Positions 25,536 to 35,068 are shown, counted from the first letter of the stretch. The stretch: DNA of 64,000 nucleotides from Haliscomenobacter hydrossis DSM 1100 (GCF_000212735.1 NC_015510.1:5023001-5087000); one strand, 5' to 3'. Numbers and translations are program-made. Notes: generated from the letters alone by a model not told the origin.

Positions 25536-26318
25536 ATGGAATACCCTACCATCAAGGACGGTAAGTACACATATATTGAGACCAAAGGCGGAGAAGAAAC
25601 CCTCATCCTGTTGCACGGTCTGTTTGGTGCTTTGAGTAACTTCGAAGGCATCATCGCAGCATTTGGCCAGTCTTACAATGTAGTGATTCCCATTTTGCCC
25701 ATGTTTGAATTGCCCATCCGTGAAGTTTCGGTGATGGGTTTGGTAGACCATCTCTCGGATTTTATTCGAGACAAAGGATATCGTAAAGTGCATTTGTTGG
25801 GTAATTCTCTGGGTGGGCATATTGCCTTGTTGTACACCTTGGCCAATCAAGATAAGATCGCATCATTGATTTTGACGGGTAGCTCCGGTTTGTTCGAAAG
25901 CGCCATGGGCAATAGTTTTCCCAAACGTGGTGATTTTGAATTCATTAAGAAAAAAACCCAGGATACGTTCTTCGACCCCAGTATTGCCAGCAATGAACTG
26001 ATCAACGAAGTTTACAGCATCGTCAACGACCGCAACCGCGCCATTCGGGTTATCGCTACTTCAAAATCAGCGGTTCGGCACAATTTGGGCGATAAATTGC
26101 ACAACATCAAAGTTCCTACTTTACTCATCTGGGGGCGTCAAGACCAGGTTACGCCTGCATTTGTAGGCGAAAAATTCCACGAATTGATCCCTCATTCCCG
26201 GCTGCATTTGATTGACCAATGTGGTCATGCCCCAATGATGGAGAAAAAAGACGACTTCAACCGTTTCCTCAGCGCTTTTTTACAGGAAGTTTCCGGGCTG
26301 GTTTCGGTTGGTAAATAA
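25536..26318 (+). CDS. Alpha/beta hydrolase
   Basis: The 260-residue protein has the alpha/beta hydrolase fold with an oxyanion segment LLHGLFGAL, a nucleophile elbow GNSLGG (Ser near residue 91), an acidic residue in IWGRQDQVTP and a catalytic His in DQCGHAPMME. No signal peptide is present. The sequence is of the esterase/C-C-bond hydrolase kind, but the substrate cannot be named. A 154-base space separates it from clpS and a word-repeat hairpin follows its stop. Confidence 0.85.
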   Translation: MEYPTIKDGKYTYIETKGGEETLILLHGLFGALSNFEGIIAAFGQSYNVVIPILPMFELPIREVSVMGLVDHLSDFIRDKGYRKVHLLGNSLGGHIALLYTLANQDKIASLILTGSSGLFESAMGNSFPKRGDFEFIKKKTQDTFFDPSIASNELINEVYSIVNDRNRAIRVIATSKSAVRHNLGDKLHNIKVPTLLIWGRQDQVTPAFVGEKFHELIPHSRLHLIDQCGHAPMMEKKDDFNRFLSAFLQEVSGLVSVGK

Positions 26319-26323
26319 CATTG

Positions 26324-26398
26324 AAAGTTGAGGAGTTGAGCGATTGAGAAGTTGAGGCTACCGCAGCGACTTCTCAACCGCTCAACTCCTCAACTTTT
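26324..26398. repeat. GTTGAG-word inverted repeat with GCTACCGCAGCGAC loop
   Basis: AAAGTTGAGGAGTTGAGCG (26324-26342) pairs with its complement ending at 26397, and inner GAGAAGT pairs with ACTTCTC. The loop GGCTACCGCAGCGACTT (26356-26372) recurs with small changes in the hairpins at 45108-45243 and 51136-51308. A T-run follows, so it may also end the alpha/beta hydrolase transcript. Confidence 0.82.
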
Positions 26399-26468
26399 TA
26401 TCCCCCACATCGGGTGATTTTATTTAAATAAACCATACTTATTTTTCGCGGAAAAAATAAACAGCAAC

Positions 26469-29102
26469 ATGAAAAAAATCTTGTGGTTGTTGTGCATCAC
26501 CTTGATTGTAGGTGCCTGCTCAACCCAAAAACCAGTGACCACTAAAACTGAACCCGCTCAGGAGCTGGTTGCTGAGGTGGATATGGATACCCTGGATGTT
26601 ACGGCTCTCGAAGAAGAGGAGGAAGAAGAAGGGGAAGAAGTAGCGACTACCTTGTCCCCCTACAGCCCCAGTGCCCAGCGCATCCATGACCTGCTGCACA
26701 CCAAAATCGATGTACGTTTTGATTGGGCCAAAGAAGAAGTCATCGGCAAAGCTACCCTCAAGTTGAAACCTTACTTTAATCCGACGTCGACATTGACCCT
26801 GGACGCCAAAGGAATGGAATTTAAAAAGGTGCAATTTGCAGGCAAAGATCAGCCTTTGAAATACACTTATGACGGCCAACAGATTGTCATCCAATTGGGC
26901 CGTTCGTTCAACCGAAACGAAGAGTATTCTATTGATTTTGAATACATTGCCCGCCCAAAAGGCGATGGCGGTAGTGATGCGATTACCTCCAATCAGGGTT
27001 TGTTTTTCATCAATCCTCGTGGAGAAGAAATGGACAAACCCCAGCAGATTTGGACCCAGGGCGAAACTGAATGGAACTCTCGTTGGTTTCCGACCATCGA
27101 TAAACCCAACGAGCGCTGTACCCAGGAGTTGTACGTCACCGTTGATAAAAAGTTCAAAACCCTTTCCAATGGCTTGTTGACCACTTCAACGAACAATGCC
27201 GATGGTACCCGTACCGACTATTGGAAAATGGACATGCCCCACGCACCCTACCTGTTTATGTTGGCGGTGGGTGATTTTGCCATCGTGAAAGACAAATGGC
27301 GCAACATCGAAGTGTCTTACTATGTAGAGCCAGAATATGAGGCCGATGCCCGCGATATTTTTGCCCATACCCCCGAGATGCTTGAATTTTTCTCCAACAA
27401 ATTGGGCGTAAACTACCCTTGGCCAAAATTCTCCCAAATCGTCGTACGCGATTACGTGTCGGGCGCTATGGAGAATACCACGGCGGTTGTTTTTGGCGAT
27501 TTTGTCCAAAAACACAAATGGGAACTCATCGACGATTCCAACGACAAAATAGTAGCCCACGAAATGTTCCACCATTGGTTTGGCGATTACGTGACCAGCG
27601 AAAGCTGGCCCAACCTGACCATGAATGAAGGCTTTGCCAATTATTCGGAATACCTCTGGTTTGAACACAAATATGGCTCCGATTATGCCGATCACCACCT
27701 GTATACCGAGCAAGGTGGTTACATTGGTTCGGCATCAGGTGGAATCCACCCGCTGATCCACTTTGGTGTAGCGGACAAAGACGATATGTTTGATGCCCAC
27801 AGTTACAACAAAGGGGGCGCAACCCTGCACATGTTGCGCCGTCATGTGGGTGATGAAGCATTTTTCACTGCACTGAAAAACTACCTGACCCAAAATGCCT
27901 TCAAACCAGTTGAAGCCCACAACCTGCGCCTGGCCATGGAGGAAGTGAGCGGAGAAGACCTCAACTGGTTTTTCAACCAATGGTATTTCTCCTCTGGACA
28001 TCCACAACTGAGCATTGAATACAGCTACGATGCTACCGCCAAAGAAGCGGTGATGCAGGTAACCCAAAACCAGAGTGAAAAAGGAGTGCCTGGCGTATTT
28101 GTACTACCCGTAGCGGTAGATGTATACGCCGAAGGCCGCAGCACCCGCCACAACATCCGGGTAGACCAGCGGGAGCAGACTTTTCGCTTTCCTTCAGCAG
28201 TGCAACCAGACTTGATCAACTTTGATGCAGAACGTTTTTTACTGGCCGAAATTGAGGACAATAAATCGGAAGAGGATCTGGTCTTCCAATTCAAAAATGC
28301 CCGTAAGTTCATGGACCGCAATGAAGCCATCGAGCGCTTGATTGGCCTGGAAAGTGACCAAATACCCAGCATCTTGAGTGCAGCGCTGAACGACCCATTT
28401 TACTCCATTCGTTCCATTGCGCTCGATAATTTACCAGCGGAACTTCCGGCTGATGTGTTGAAAAAACTGCGCGACCTGGCTCAAAATGACCAGCACTCCG
28501 AAGTGCGCGCCAAGTCGCTGGCAGCCCTGGCCGAAAGTGGAGACCCGCAAACCTTGGCGGTTGCCAAAGCAGCTATTGAAAAGGAGCAAGCCTTGAGTGT
28601 GCGCGCCAGCGCCCTGGGCATCATTTTTGAAGAAGACGAAGCGGAAGGATTGGCGCTTGCTGAAAAATTGGGCGAAAACGCTAAAGGCCCACTTTTGGAA
28701 ACCATTGCGGGAATTTTCACGGAAAACGGTGATGCTAAATATTTGCCATTTTTTGAAAAACGCTTGAAAGATGTAGATGGCTTTACCGCTATTTCTTTCT
28801 TTGAAAGTTACCAAATTCTGGCTTCACGTGGAGATCAGGCTACCCTTGATAAAACCATCGAGACCCTCACATCTTTTGGTGCAAGTACCAACCCGTCGTT
28901 GTGGCGTCGATTTGGTGCCGTAAAAGCGCTGAATGATTTGCGGAATGATTTTCGGGTAAAAGCAAGAGGTGCCAGTGGGGCAGAAAAAACCCAGTTCAGC
29001 GCTACTGCTGACCGCATCGCCAAAATCATCGATGACCTGAAAAGTAAAGAAACCAATGCTGAACTGAAGGCAGTTTATGATCAATTGCCGGTGATCAAAT
29101 AA
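26469..29102 (+). CDS. M1-family aminopeptidase lipoprotein with HEAT-like C-terminus
   Basis: The 877-residue protein has a lipoprotein signal (lipobox IVGAC, Cys17) and a Glu-rich linker (LEEEEEEEGEE). The M1 metallopeptidase core follows. The exopeptidase motif GAMEN is at 332-336; the zinc site HEMFH at 364-368 has its third ligand Glu387 in NEGFA. After about residue 600, helical pairs such as SALNDPFYSIRSIALDNL and HSEVRAKSLAALAESGDP look like HEAT repeats. M1 enzymes remove N-terminal residues from peptides; the lipoprotein signal puts this one on a membrane surface, for feeding on external or periplasmic peptides. Confidence 0.92.
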   Translation: MKKILWLLCITLIVGACSTQKPVTTKTEPAQELVAEVDMDTLDVTALEEEEEEEGEEVATTLSPYSPSAQRIHDLLHTKIDVRFDWAKEEVIGKATLKLKPYFNPTSTLTLDAKGMEFKKVQFAGKDQPLKYTYDGQQIVIQLGRSFNRNEEYSIDFEYIARPKGDGGSDAITSNQGLFFINPRGEEMDKPQQIWTQGETEWNSRWFPTIDKPNERCTQELYVTVDKKFKTLSNGLLTTSTNNADGTRTDYWKMDMPHAPYLFMLAVGDFAIVKDKWRNIEVSYYVEPEYEADARDIFAHTPEMLEFFSNKLGVNYPWPKFSQIVVRDYVSGAMENTTAVVFGDFVQKHKWELIDDSNDKIVAHEMFHHWFGDYVTSESWPNLTMNEGFANYSEYLWFEHKYGSDYADHHLYTEQGGYIGSASGGIHPLIHFGVADKDDMFDAHSYNKGGATLHMLRRHVGDEAFFTALKNYLTQNAFKPVEAHNLRLAMEEVSGEDLNWFFNQWYFSSGHPQLSIEYSYDATAKEAVMQVTQNQSEKGVPGVFVLPVAVDVYAEGRSTRHNIRVDQREQTFRFPSAVQPDLINFDAERFLLAEIEDNKSEEDLVFQFKNARKFMDRNEAIERLIGLESDQIPSILSAALNDPFYSIRSIALDNLPAELPADVLKKLRDLAQNDQHSEVRAKSLAALAESGDPQTLAVAKAAIEKEQALSVRASALGIIFEEDEAEGLALAEKLGENAKGPLLETIAGIFTENGDAKYLPFFEKRLKDVDGFTAISFFESYQILASRGDQATLDKTIETLTSFGASTNPSLWRRFGAVKALNDLRNDFRVKARGASGAEKTQFSATADRIAKIIDDLKSKETNAELKAVYDQLPVIK

Positions 29103-29209
29103 TTTTTAACCAACTTCTGGTTTTTTTTGTTGTCTATTTAACTTGGGTGAATTTGTACTTTAATCTGGCCATTTGCAGACCGAAGTGTGAATTTAACCAA
29201 GTTCCGGAC

Positions 29210-29248
29210 AAAGGAACGTGTGGAAACTTGCTTTTCACACGTTCCTTT
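29210..29248. terminator. Hairpin after the M1 aminopeptidase gene
   Basis: AAAGGAACGTGTG (29210-29222) and CACACGTTCCTTT (29236-29248) form a perfect 13-base stem with a 13-base loop. It is 40 bases before the next start, so it could end transcription or structure the leader of the DUF4175 gene. Confidence 0.55.
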
Positions 29249-29287
29249 CATTATATTGTAGCTTGAATTACTTAAGTGAGGGATTTT

Positions 29288-32200
29288 ATGGCAATGCAAG
29301 ACAACTACCGACTGTTGATTGAAAAGCTGGACGCTTTCATTCGCAAATATTACGTCAATAAGCTGATCCGTGGCGCTTTATACAGCGTTGGAACGATCCT
29401 GGGCTTATTCCTGATTGCGGCAGTGCTCGAATACTTTTACTATTTCGACACTACGGGACGCAAAATCTTGTTCTTTTCCTTCCTGGGGGTCAGTGCACTG
29501 GCTCTGGGATATTGGGTAATTGACCCCATGCTGCGCTATTTTCACCTGGGCCGAGTCATCAGCCACGAGAAAGCAGCCCTGATCATTGGCGACCATTTCA
29601 CCAATGTCAAGGACAAATTGCTCAATGTCCTCCAACTCAATCAACAGGCCAACGAGGTAGAGCAGAAAGACCTGATTCTGGCGAGCATCAACCAGAAGTC
29701 GGAGGAAATCAAACCAGTACCCTTCAAAGCCGCCATCAACCTGGCCCAAAACCGCAAGTACCTGCGCTATGCATTGCCCCCGCTGTTGGTACTCCTGGTT
29801 TTGCTTTTTGCGGCACCTTCGGTTATTCGCGACAGCACCCAGCGCTTGTTGCAAAACGGTAAAGAATTTCTACGCCCCGCCCCCTTCGCTTTTGAATTGA
29901 ATGAAAAAAAGCTCACGGTCATCCAATACGAAGATTATGACCTGGAGATCAAAGTCGATGGCAGTCAATTGCCCAACGATGTCTTCATTGTGGTAGACGA
30001 CTACGAATACCGCATGACCAAAAAGAACCCTACGGAATTCAGCTACCGCTTCAATAAAGTAGAAAAAGATGTGCGCTTTAGCCTCAGAGGTGGGGGTGTA
30101 GATTCGCGCAATTACCTCCTCACGGTGCTCAAGAAGCCAAACATTCGGGATTTTCAGGTAAAACTCAATTACCCCGATTACATTGGCCGTACCGATGAAG
30201 TGTTGCAAAGCCTGGGCGACCTGGTGCTTCCCGTTGGAACCCAGGTGCAGTGGATTTTTAATACAGAATCTACCGATGCCATCAAAATGCTTTTTTCGCG
30301 CTGCAACAAAACCCAACTGGCTACCCGTCAGGGAGATGACCTCTTTTTGTTTGGAAAACGGGCCATGCTGGACGAAACCTATAAGCTCATCGTTTCCAAC
30401 GAGGCCCTGCCCAAAGGTGACTCGGTGACGTATTCGCTGACGATCATTCCTGACCAATATCCGGAAATTCGGGCGCAGACTTTTGAAGACAGCACGGATG
30501 CCAATGTCAAGTACTTTGCGGGTGAAGCCAGCGACGATTATGGCTTGCGGGTGCTCACGTTCAACTACCGCCTCCGCAAAGCCAAAAGTGATCCCGGCCA
30601 ACTCCAATCCATCACCGTACAACGCCCCGAAGGCAAAAGCACCTCTTTTGAATATTCCTTCGACGCACTGGAACTGGGACTCAAGCCTGGTGATGAATTG
30701 AGCTATTACTTTGAGGTAAAAGACAACGACGCCGTCAACGGCAGCAAAGCCGCGCGCACCGGGGTGATGATCTTTTCCATGCCCAGCATCGAAGAGATGG
30801 AAAAACGCGCCGAGCAAAACGACGACAAGATCAAAGATAACCTGAAAGACGCTTTGGCCGAAGCCAAAAAATTGCAGGAGGAAATCCGCCGCCTGCAAGA
30901 GAAGCTGTTGCAGGAAAAAGACATCAACTGGCAAACCCGCAAACAACTGGAAAAACTCCTGGAGCGCCAAAAAGAACTGGAAAAACAAATCAAGGAAGCC
31001 CAAAAAGCTTTTGAAGAAAACAAAAAGAACCAGGAACAGCTTGGCGAAACCCCCGAAGAACTGCAAGAAAAGCAGGAAATGCTGGAAGAACTCATGGAAT
31101 CCCTCGAAGACCCGGAGATGAAAGAACTCATGGAGAAAATCGAGAAACTCATGCAGGAAATGGAAAAAGACCAGGCCCTGGAGATGATGGAACAAATGAA
31201 GGACCAGAACGAAAAGCGGGAAAACGAGTTGGAACGCATGGAGGAACTCTTCAAACAATTGGAACTCGAACAGGAGATCAACAAAGCTGCGGATAAACTG
31301 GACGAGATGGCCAAAAAACAGGAGGAGCTGAGCGAAAAAACCGAAGACAAAAAAGAAGCCGCCGAGCAACTGGAAAAACAACAGGAAGAGCTCAATAAAG
31401 AATTTGAGGACCTGGAGAAAAAGATGGAGGACATCGAGAAGAAAAACGAAGAACTCGAGAATCCCCAGAAAATGGATGACCCCAAAGAAGAAATGGAGGA
31501 CATCAAGCAGGACATGCAGGACAGCGAAAAACAGCTGGAGCAAAAGCAAAACAGCAAGTCCGCCAAGTCGCAAAAAAGTGCGGCCCAAAAAATGAAAAAC
31601 CAGGCCAACAAAATGCGTTCCCAGCAGCAAGCCAATCAAATGGAAGCGATGCAGGAGGACATGAAGATGTTGCGCCAGTTGTTGGAGAACCTCGTGGGCC
31701 TTTCCTTTGACCAGGAAGACCTCATCAAGGGCTTGAACAAAACCGAAATCAATACGCCCCGCTACGTGCAGCAGGTACAACGGCAATTCAAAATCAAGGA
31801 CGATTTCCGCGTGGCCGAAGATACTCTTAATGCCCTCAGCAAGCGGGTCTTCCAGATTGAATCTTTTGTGACGGAAAAAGTGTCCGAGATCAAAACCAAT
31901 ATGCGCGAAAGCCTTGAGTTGCTGGAAGAACGGGAAAAAGGCATGGCCTCCGACCGCCAGCAACGCACCATGAAGGGCCTCAACGACCTGGCACTGATGC
32001 TGAGCGAAGTGCTCAACAACATGCAACAACAAATGTCGGGCATGATGTCGGGTAGCCAGATGTGCCAAAAACCGGGTCAACAAAAACCCGGCCAAGGCCA
32101 GGGCAATACCCCGCAGGATAAAATGTCGCCCGGGCAGCAGCAACTCAACAAAGAGATGCAGAATGCCCGTGAAAAAATGAACCAAAAGGACGGCCAGGGT

Positions 32201-32629
32201 GGCCCCAATGCCAAAGAGTTTGCCCAAATGGCTGCCAAACAAGCTGCCATCCGCAAAGCGCTGGAAAAGCAACTGCGCAAACAGCAGCAGCAGGGTAAGG
32301 GCAGCAAGGAAACGCAAGACATCATTGACCAAATGGACCGCACGGAAACCGAATTGGTCAACAAGAAGTTGAGCAACGAAACCCTCAAGCGCCAACAAGA
32401 CATCATGACGCGTTTGCTGGAGCACGAAAAAGCCGAACGCGAACGCGAGCTGGACGAAAAACGCAAGTCGGATTCGGCCCAAAATTTTGAGCGCCAAACG
32501 CCTCCGGCTTTGCAGGAATACCTGAAAAAACGCCGCTCCGAGGTGGAAACGTACAAGACGGTGTCACCGGCACTGAAGCCTTATTACAAGTCTTTGGTAG
32601 AGGAGTATTTTAAGACGCTGAAGGAGTAG
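29288..32629 (+). CDS. DUF4175-family membrane protein with long coiled coil
   Basis: The 1113-residue protein starts with two membrane segments (about 30-75), has a third at about 155-180, then a region of beta-sandwich type (about 200-490) and a coiled coil of more than 350 residues extremely rich in Glu, Lys, Gln and Met. The Gln-rich C-terminal part contains MSPGQQQLNKEMQ. This is the DUF4175 layout found in Bacteroidota and other phyla, with unknown function; a structural or chaperone role at the membrane is inferred. The ATG at 29288 is preferred; a GTG at 29276 and an ATG at 29294 are also in frame. The repetitive codons make a long open frame on the other strand, which is not a gene. 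Confidence 0.82.
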   Translation: MAMQDNYRLLIEKLDAFIRKYYVNKLIRGALYSVGTILGLFLIAAVLEYFYYFDTTGRKILFFSFLGVSALALGYWVIDPMLRYFHLGRVISHEKAALIIGDHFTNVKDKLLNVLQLNQQANEVEQKDLILASINQKSEEIKPVPFKAAINLAQNRKYLRYALPPLLVLLVLLFAAPSVIRDSTQRLLQNGKEFLRPAPFAFELNEKKLTVIQYEDYDLEIKVDGSQLPNDVFIVVDDYEYRMTKKNPTEFSYRFNKVEKDVRFSLRGGGVDSRNYLLTVLKKPNIRDFQVKLNYPDYIGRTDEVLQSLGDLVLPVGTQVQWIFNTESTDAIKMLFSRCNKTQLATRQGDDLFLFGKRAMLDETYKLIVSNEALPKGDSVTYSLTIIPDQYPEIRAQTFEDSTDANVKYFAGEASDDYGLRVLTFNYRLRKAKSDPGQLQSITVQRPEGKSTSFEYSFDALELGLKPGDELSYYFEVKDNDAVNGSKAARTGVMIFSMPSIEEMEKRAEQNDDKIKDNLKDALAEAKKLQEEIRRLQEKLLQEKDINWQTRKQLEKLLERQKELEKQIKEAQKAFEENKKNQEQLGETPEELQEKQEMLEELMESLEDPEMKELMEKIEKLMQEMEKDQALEMMEQMKDQNEKRENELERMEELFKQLELEQEINKAADKLDEMAKKQEELSEKTEDKKEAAEQLEKQQEELNKEFEDLEKKMEDIEKKNEELENPQKMDDPKEEMEDIKQDMQDSEKQLEQKQNSKSAKSQKSAAQKMKNQANKMRSQQQANQMEAMQEDMKMLRQLLENLVGLSFDQEDLIKGLNKTEINTPRYVQQVQRQFKIKDDFRVAEDTLNALSKRVFQIESFVTEKVSEIKTNMRESLELLEEREKGMASDRQQRTMKGLNDLALMLSEVLNNMQQQMSGMMSGSQMCQKPGQQKPGQGQGNTPQDKMSPGQQQLNKEMQNAREKMNQKDGQGGPNAKEFAQMAAKQAAIRKALEKQLRKQQQQGKGSKETQDIIDQMDRTETELVNKKLSNETLKRQQDIMTRLLEHEKAERERELDEKRKSDSAQNFERQTPPALQEYLKKRRSEVETYKTVSPALKPYYKSLVEEYFKTLKE

Positions 32630-32650
32630 TAATAGCTTTTCGGCACAAAA

Positions 32651-32693
32651 AAAAAGAGCGCATGACCTGATTTGGTGGTTATGCGCTCTTTTT
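32651..32693. terminator. Bidirectional intrinsic terminator
   Basis: AAAAAGAGCGCATGACC (32651-32667) pairs with GGTTATGCGCTCTTTTT (32677-32693), one mismatch or wobble, followed by T-rich sequence. It ends the DUF4175 transcript. Confidence 0.85.
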
Positions 32694-32729
32694 CTTTTGC
32701 CAATAAGGAACTTTATTTTGGCTTAATAC

Positions 32730-33014
32730 CTCACATTACGCATTTTTTTACCGCAGAGTAAAGGAGTGCACGCGGAGTTTCGCGGAGTTTTTTTAGGGGC
32801 ACCTGCGGTGCAGAGAGGCCACGGAGGTCGCCTTTAGTGAAACTTGGATCCTTACTTTTATCAAGATCCCATCATCTTTGGCTTGATCTTGTGCGAGATT
32901 TTCCTGGAGTACAAACTCCAGCCACCGCAGGTGGCAAACTCCTTAAAACTAAAAAACTCCGCGAAACTCCGCGTGCACTCCTTTACTCTGCGGTAAAAAA
33001 ATGCGTAATGTGAG
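32730..33014. repeat. Large nested inverted repeat with 64-bp perfect arms
   Basis: The arms 32730-32793 and 32951-33014 are exact reverse complements over all 64 bases, including the seven-base T/A run. Inside, CACCTGCGGTG and CACCGCAGGTG pair again, and near the centre CAAGATC pairs with GATCTTG. The left arm is made of word-like units (CGCGGAGTTTCGCGGAGTTT). It fills most of the 471-base gap between DUF4175 and the gamma-glutamyltransferase gene; no protein is credible within it. It is like a MITE or an expanded REP element, but no target-site duplication was established. Confidence 0.92.
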
Positions 33015-33100
33015 TTTTTAAGTAATTTAGCCTTCAGGAAATAGAAAAAAATCCCCCCATTTTTCCCTATACTTATAGCCAAAATGAAAAATAGCCTACC

Positions 33101-34954
33101 ATGCGAACCAAAATGTTCTGCTCGTTTTTGAGCCTCTTCATCGTTTTGAGCCTGTCCGCCCAAACCACCCAAAAGCCCGTCCTGCACGGTCGCCATTGGA
33201 TGGCGATTACGGGCAAACCACTTGCCGCTACGGCAGGATCGATGACCTTCCAAAAAGGCGGCAACGCCATTGACGCCGCTTGTGCCATGCTGGCCGCTAC
33301 CAGCACCATGTGGGACGTGCTCAGTTGGGGCGGCGAAACCCAGGCCCTGATTTACAACCCCAAAACCAAAAAAGTCATCGCCATCAACGCCTTGGGCGTA
33401 GCACCCACCGGAGCAACGGCTGATTTTTTCAAAAACAAAGGCTTAAAATACCCTCCCGGTGATGGGCCACTCGCGGCGGTAACACCTGGCACCCCCGGCG
33501 GACTCATGACGATGCTGGCCGAATACGGCAAACTCAGCCTCAAAGAAGTCCTCGCCCCCGCGATGCAACTCGCCGAAGGCTATCCCATCGAAAAACAAAC
33601 CGCCGACATGATCGAGCGGAACAAAGCCAAACTCAAATCCTGGCCTTATTCCAAACAAGTGTTTTTGACCCACCAGGGACAGGAACGGGAAGCGCCCAGT
33701 CCTGGCGAAATTTTTAAACAAAGCGACCTTTTGGCAACGCTGCAAAAACTGGTCGACACCGAACAAGCCGCGCTCAAGGCTGGCAAGTCACGCAAAGAAG
33801 CCATCTACGCCGCTAACGAGCGTTTTTACAAAGGTGACATCGCCCAGGAGTTTGTACGTGGTTGTCAGGAGCAGGGTGGACTCATCACGACCCAGGATCT
33901 GGCCAAATGGAAAGTGCTCATCGAAGAGCCTACCGTGACCGATTACAAAGGCATCCAGGTGTACAAACTCAAGGAGTGGACCCAGGGTCCGGCCATGTTG
34001 CAGGCTCTGAATATCCTGGAAAATTTCGACCTCAAAAGTATGGGCTACAACACCGCCAAGTACATCCACACGGTGTACCAGTCGATGAACATGGCCTTTG
34101 CCGATCGGGATTTTTACTACGGCGACCCCTACGTTGGTCCTGAAGAACCCATCAAAGGGTTGTTGTCCAAAGAATACGCCAAACAACGCGCCAAGTTGAT
34201 GAATTTGGAAAAAAACGACCCTAAAGTCAAACCCGGCGACCCTTATCCTTTTGAAGGCAAAACCAACCCATTTTTGCCCGTGTTGGAAAAATGGAACCCT
34301 AGTCCGGCCACTTCAGCATTGGATCCCAGCCGTAGCAACGTGCACAGCCCGGATTATCTCGCGGGTTTCTACGCGGGTACTACTTCCATTCAGGCCGCTG
34401 ATGAAGAGGGTTGGGTCGTTTCCGTTACTCCCAGCGGCGGCTGGCTACCCGCGGTGATTGCGGGAAAGACTGGCGTAGGCATGAGCCAAAGAATGCAGGC
34501 ATTCGTGTTGGATCCCGCAGAAAACCCCTTCAATGTAGTGGAGCCAGGCAAGCGCCCCCGCGTGACCCTGACGCCAAGTTTGGCCCTAAAGGAAGGAAAA
34601 CCATTTCTTTCCTTCGCTGTACAAGGTGGCGACTCTCAAGACCAAAACCTCTTGCAGTTTTTCCTCAACGTGGTAGAATTTGGCATGAATGTGCAAGAAG
34701 CCTGCGAAGCCCCCAACATCAACAGCTTCCAGATGCGCAGTTCTTTTGACAACCACGACACCAAGCCTGGAGACATTTTATTACACGAAAACACCCCACC
34801 CTGGACCCGCAAGGGCTTGCAGGAAATGGGCTACAAACTCAGCTACGAAGCCCGAACCTCCGGCCCCATCAATGCCATCTACTTCGACTGGAAACACGGC
34901 AGTTTCTGGGGTGGATCGAGCAATCATGGGGAGGATTATGGGATAGGTTGGTAA
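33101..34954 (+). CDS. Gamma-glutamyltransferase family protein
   Basis: The 617-residue protein has a signal peptide (to LSAQ, about residue 21). The N-terminal large-subunit part has SMTFQKGGNAIDAACAMLAA and WGGETQALIY, and the small-subunit part begins at the catalytic Thr in YAGTTSIQAAD (Thr427). Later segments are PRVTLTPSLALKEGKPFLSFAVQGGDSQDQNLLQ and GGSSNHGEDYGIGW. Family enzymes cut themselves before this Thr and hydrolyse or transfer gamma-glutamyl groups such as that of glutathione. The usual TTHxSVxD is here TTSIQAAD, so the His is missing and the enzyme may prefer another substrate. Confidence 0.85.
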   Translation: MRTKMFCSFLSLFIVLSLSAQTTQKPVLHGRHWMAITGKPLAATAGSMTFQKGGNAIDAACAMLAATSTMWDVLSWGGETQALIYNPKTKKVIAINALGVAPTGATADFFKNKGLKYPPGDGPLAAVTPGTPGGLMTMLAEYGKLSLKEVLAPAMQLAEGYPIEKQTADMIERNKAKLKSWPYSKQVFLTHQGQEREAPSPGEIFKQSDLLATLQKLVDTEQAALKAGKSRKEAIYAANERFYKGDIAQEFVRGCQEQGGLITTQDLAKWKVLIEEPTVTDYKGIQVYKLKEWTQGPAMLQALNILENFDLKSMGYNTAKYIHTVYQSMNMAFADRDFYYGDPYVGPEEPIKGLLSKEYAKQRAKLMNLEKNDPKVKPGDPYPFEGKTNPFLPVLEKWNPSPATSALDPSRSNVHSPDYLAGFYAGTTSIQAADEEGWVVSVTPSGGWLPAVIAGKTGVGMSQRMQAFVLDPAENPFNVVEPGKRPRVTLTPSLALKEGKPFLSFAVQGGDSQDQNLLQFFLNVVEFGMNVQEACEAPNINSFQMRSSFDNHDTKPGDILLHENTPPWTRKGLQEMGYKLSYEARTSGPINAIYFDWKHGSFWGGSSNHGEDYGIGW

Positions 34955-34961
34955 AAAAAAC

Positions 34962-35068
34962 AGGGTTTTGGGGTTCGGGAGTTCGAGGGTTCGGGGGTGG
35001 CACACAATCTCACTTTCCCTCGAACCCCTGAACCCTCGAACCCCCGAACTCCCGAACCCTCAAACCCT
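34962..35068. repeat. CGAACCC-word inverted repeat, locus 3
   Basis: This begins within 10 bases of the stop of the gamma-glutamyltransferase. GGGTTCGGGAGTTCG (34971-34985) pairs perfectly with 35045-35059, and the flanking AGGGTT with AACCCT. The loop contains GCACACAA (35000-35007), as at locus 2 (23438-23445). The right arm ends eight bases before the next start codon, so it lies in the leader of the DUF2157 gene. Confidence 0.88.

Noticed and set aside
30706-31635. 309-codon Ser/Cys/Phe-rich frame on the minus strand
   Set aside because: Another reverse-strand shadow of the same coiled coil, without protein-like composition.
29870-32497. 875-codon open frame on the minus strand
   Set aside because: It is the reverse of the DUF4175 coiled-coil coding region; the biased Glu/Lys/Gln codons lack stops on the other strand. 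Its product is a Phe/Leu-rich low-complexity sequence with no family features.
32861-33253. 130-codon minus-strand frame across the inverted repeat
   Set aside because: It runs from the large inverted repeat into the antisense of the gamma-glutamyltransferase start, without any family features.
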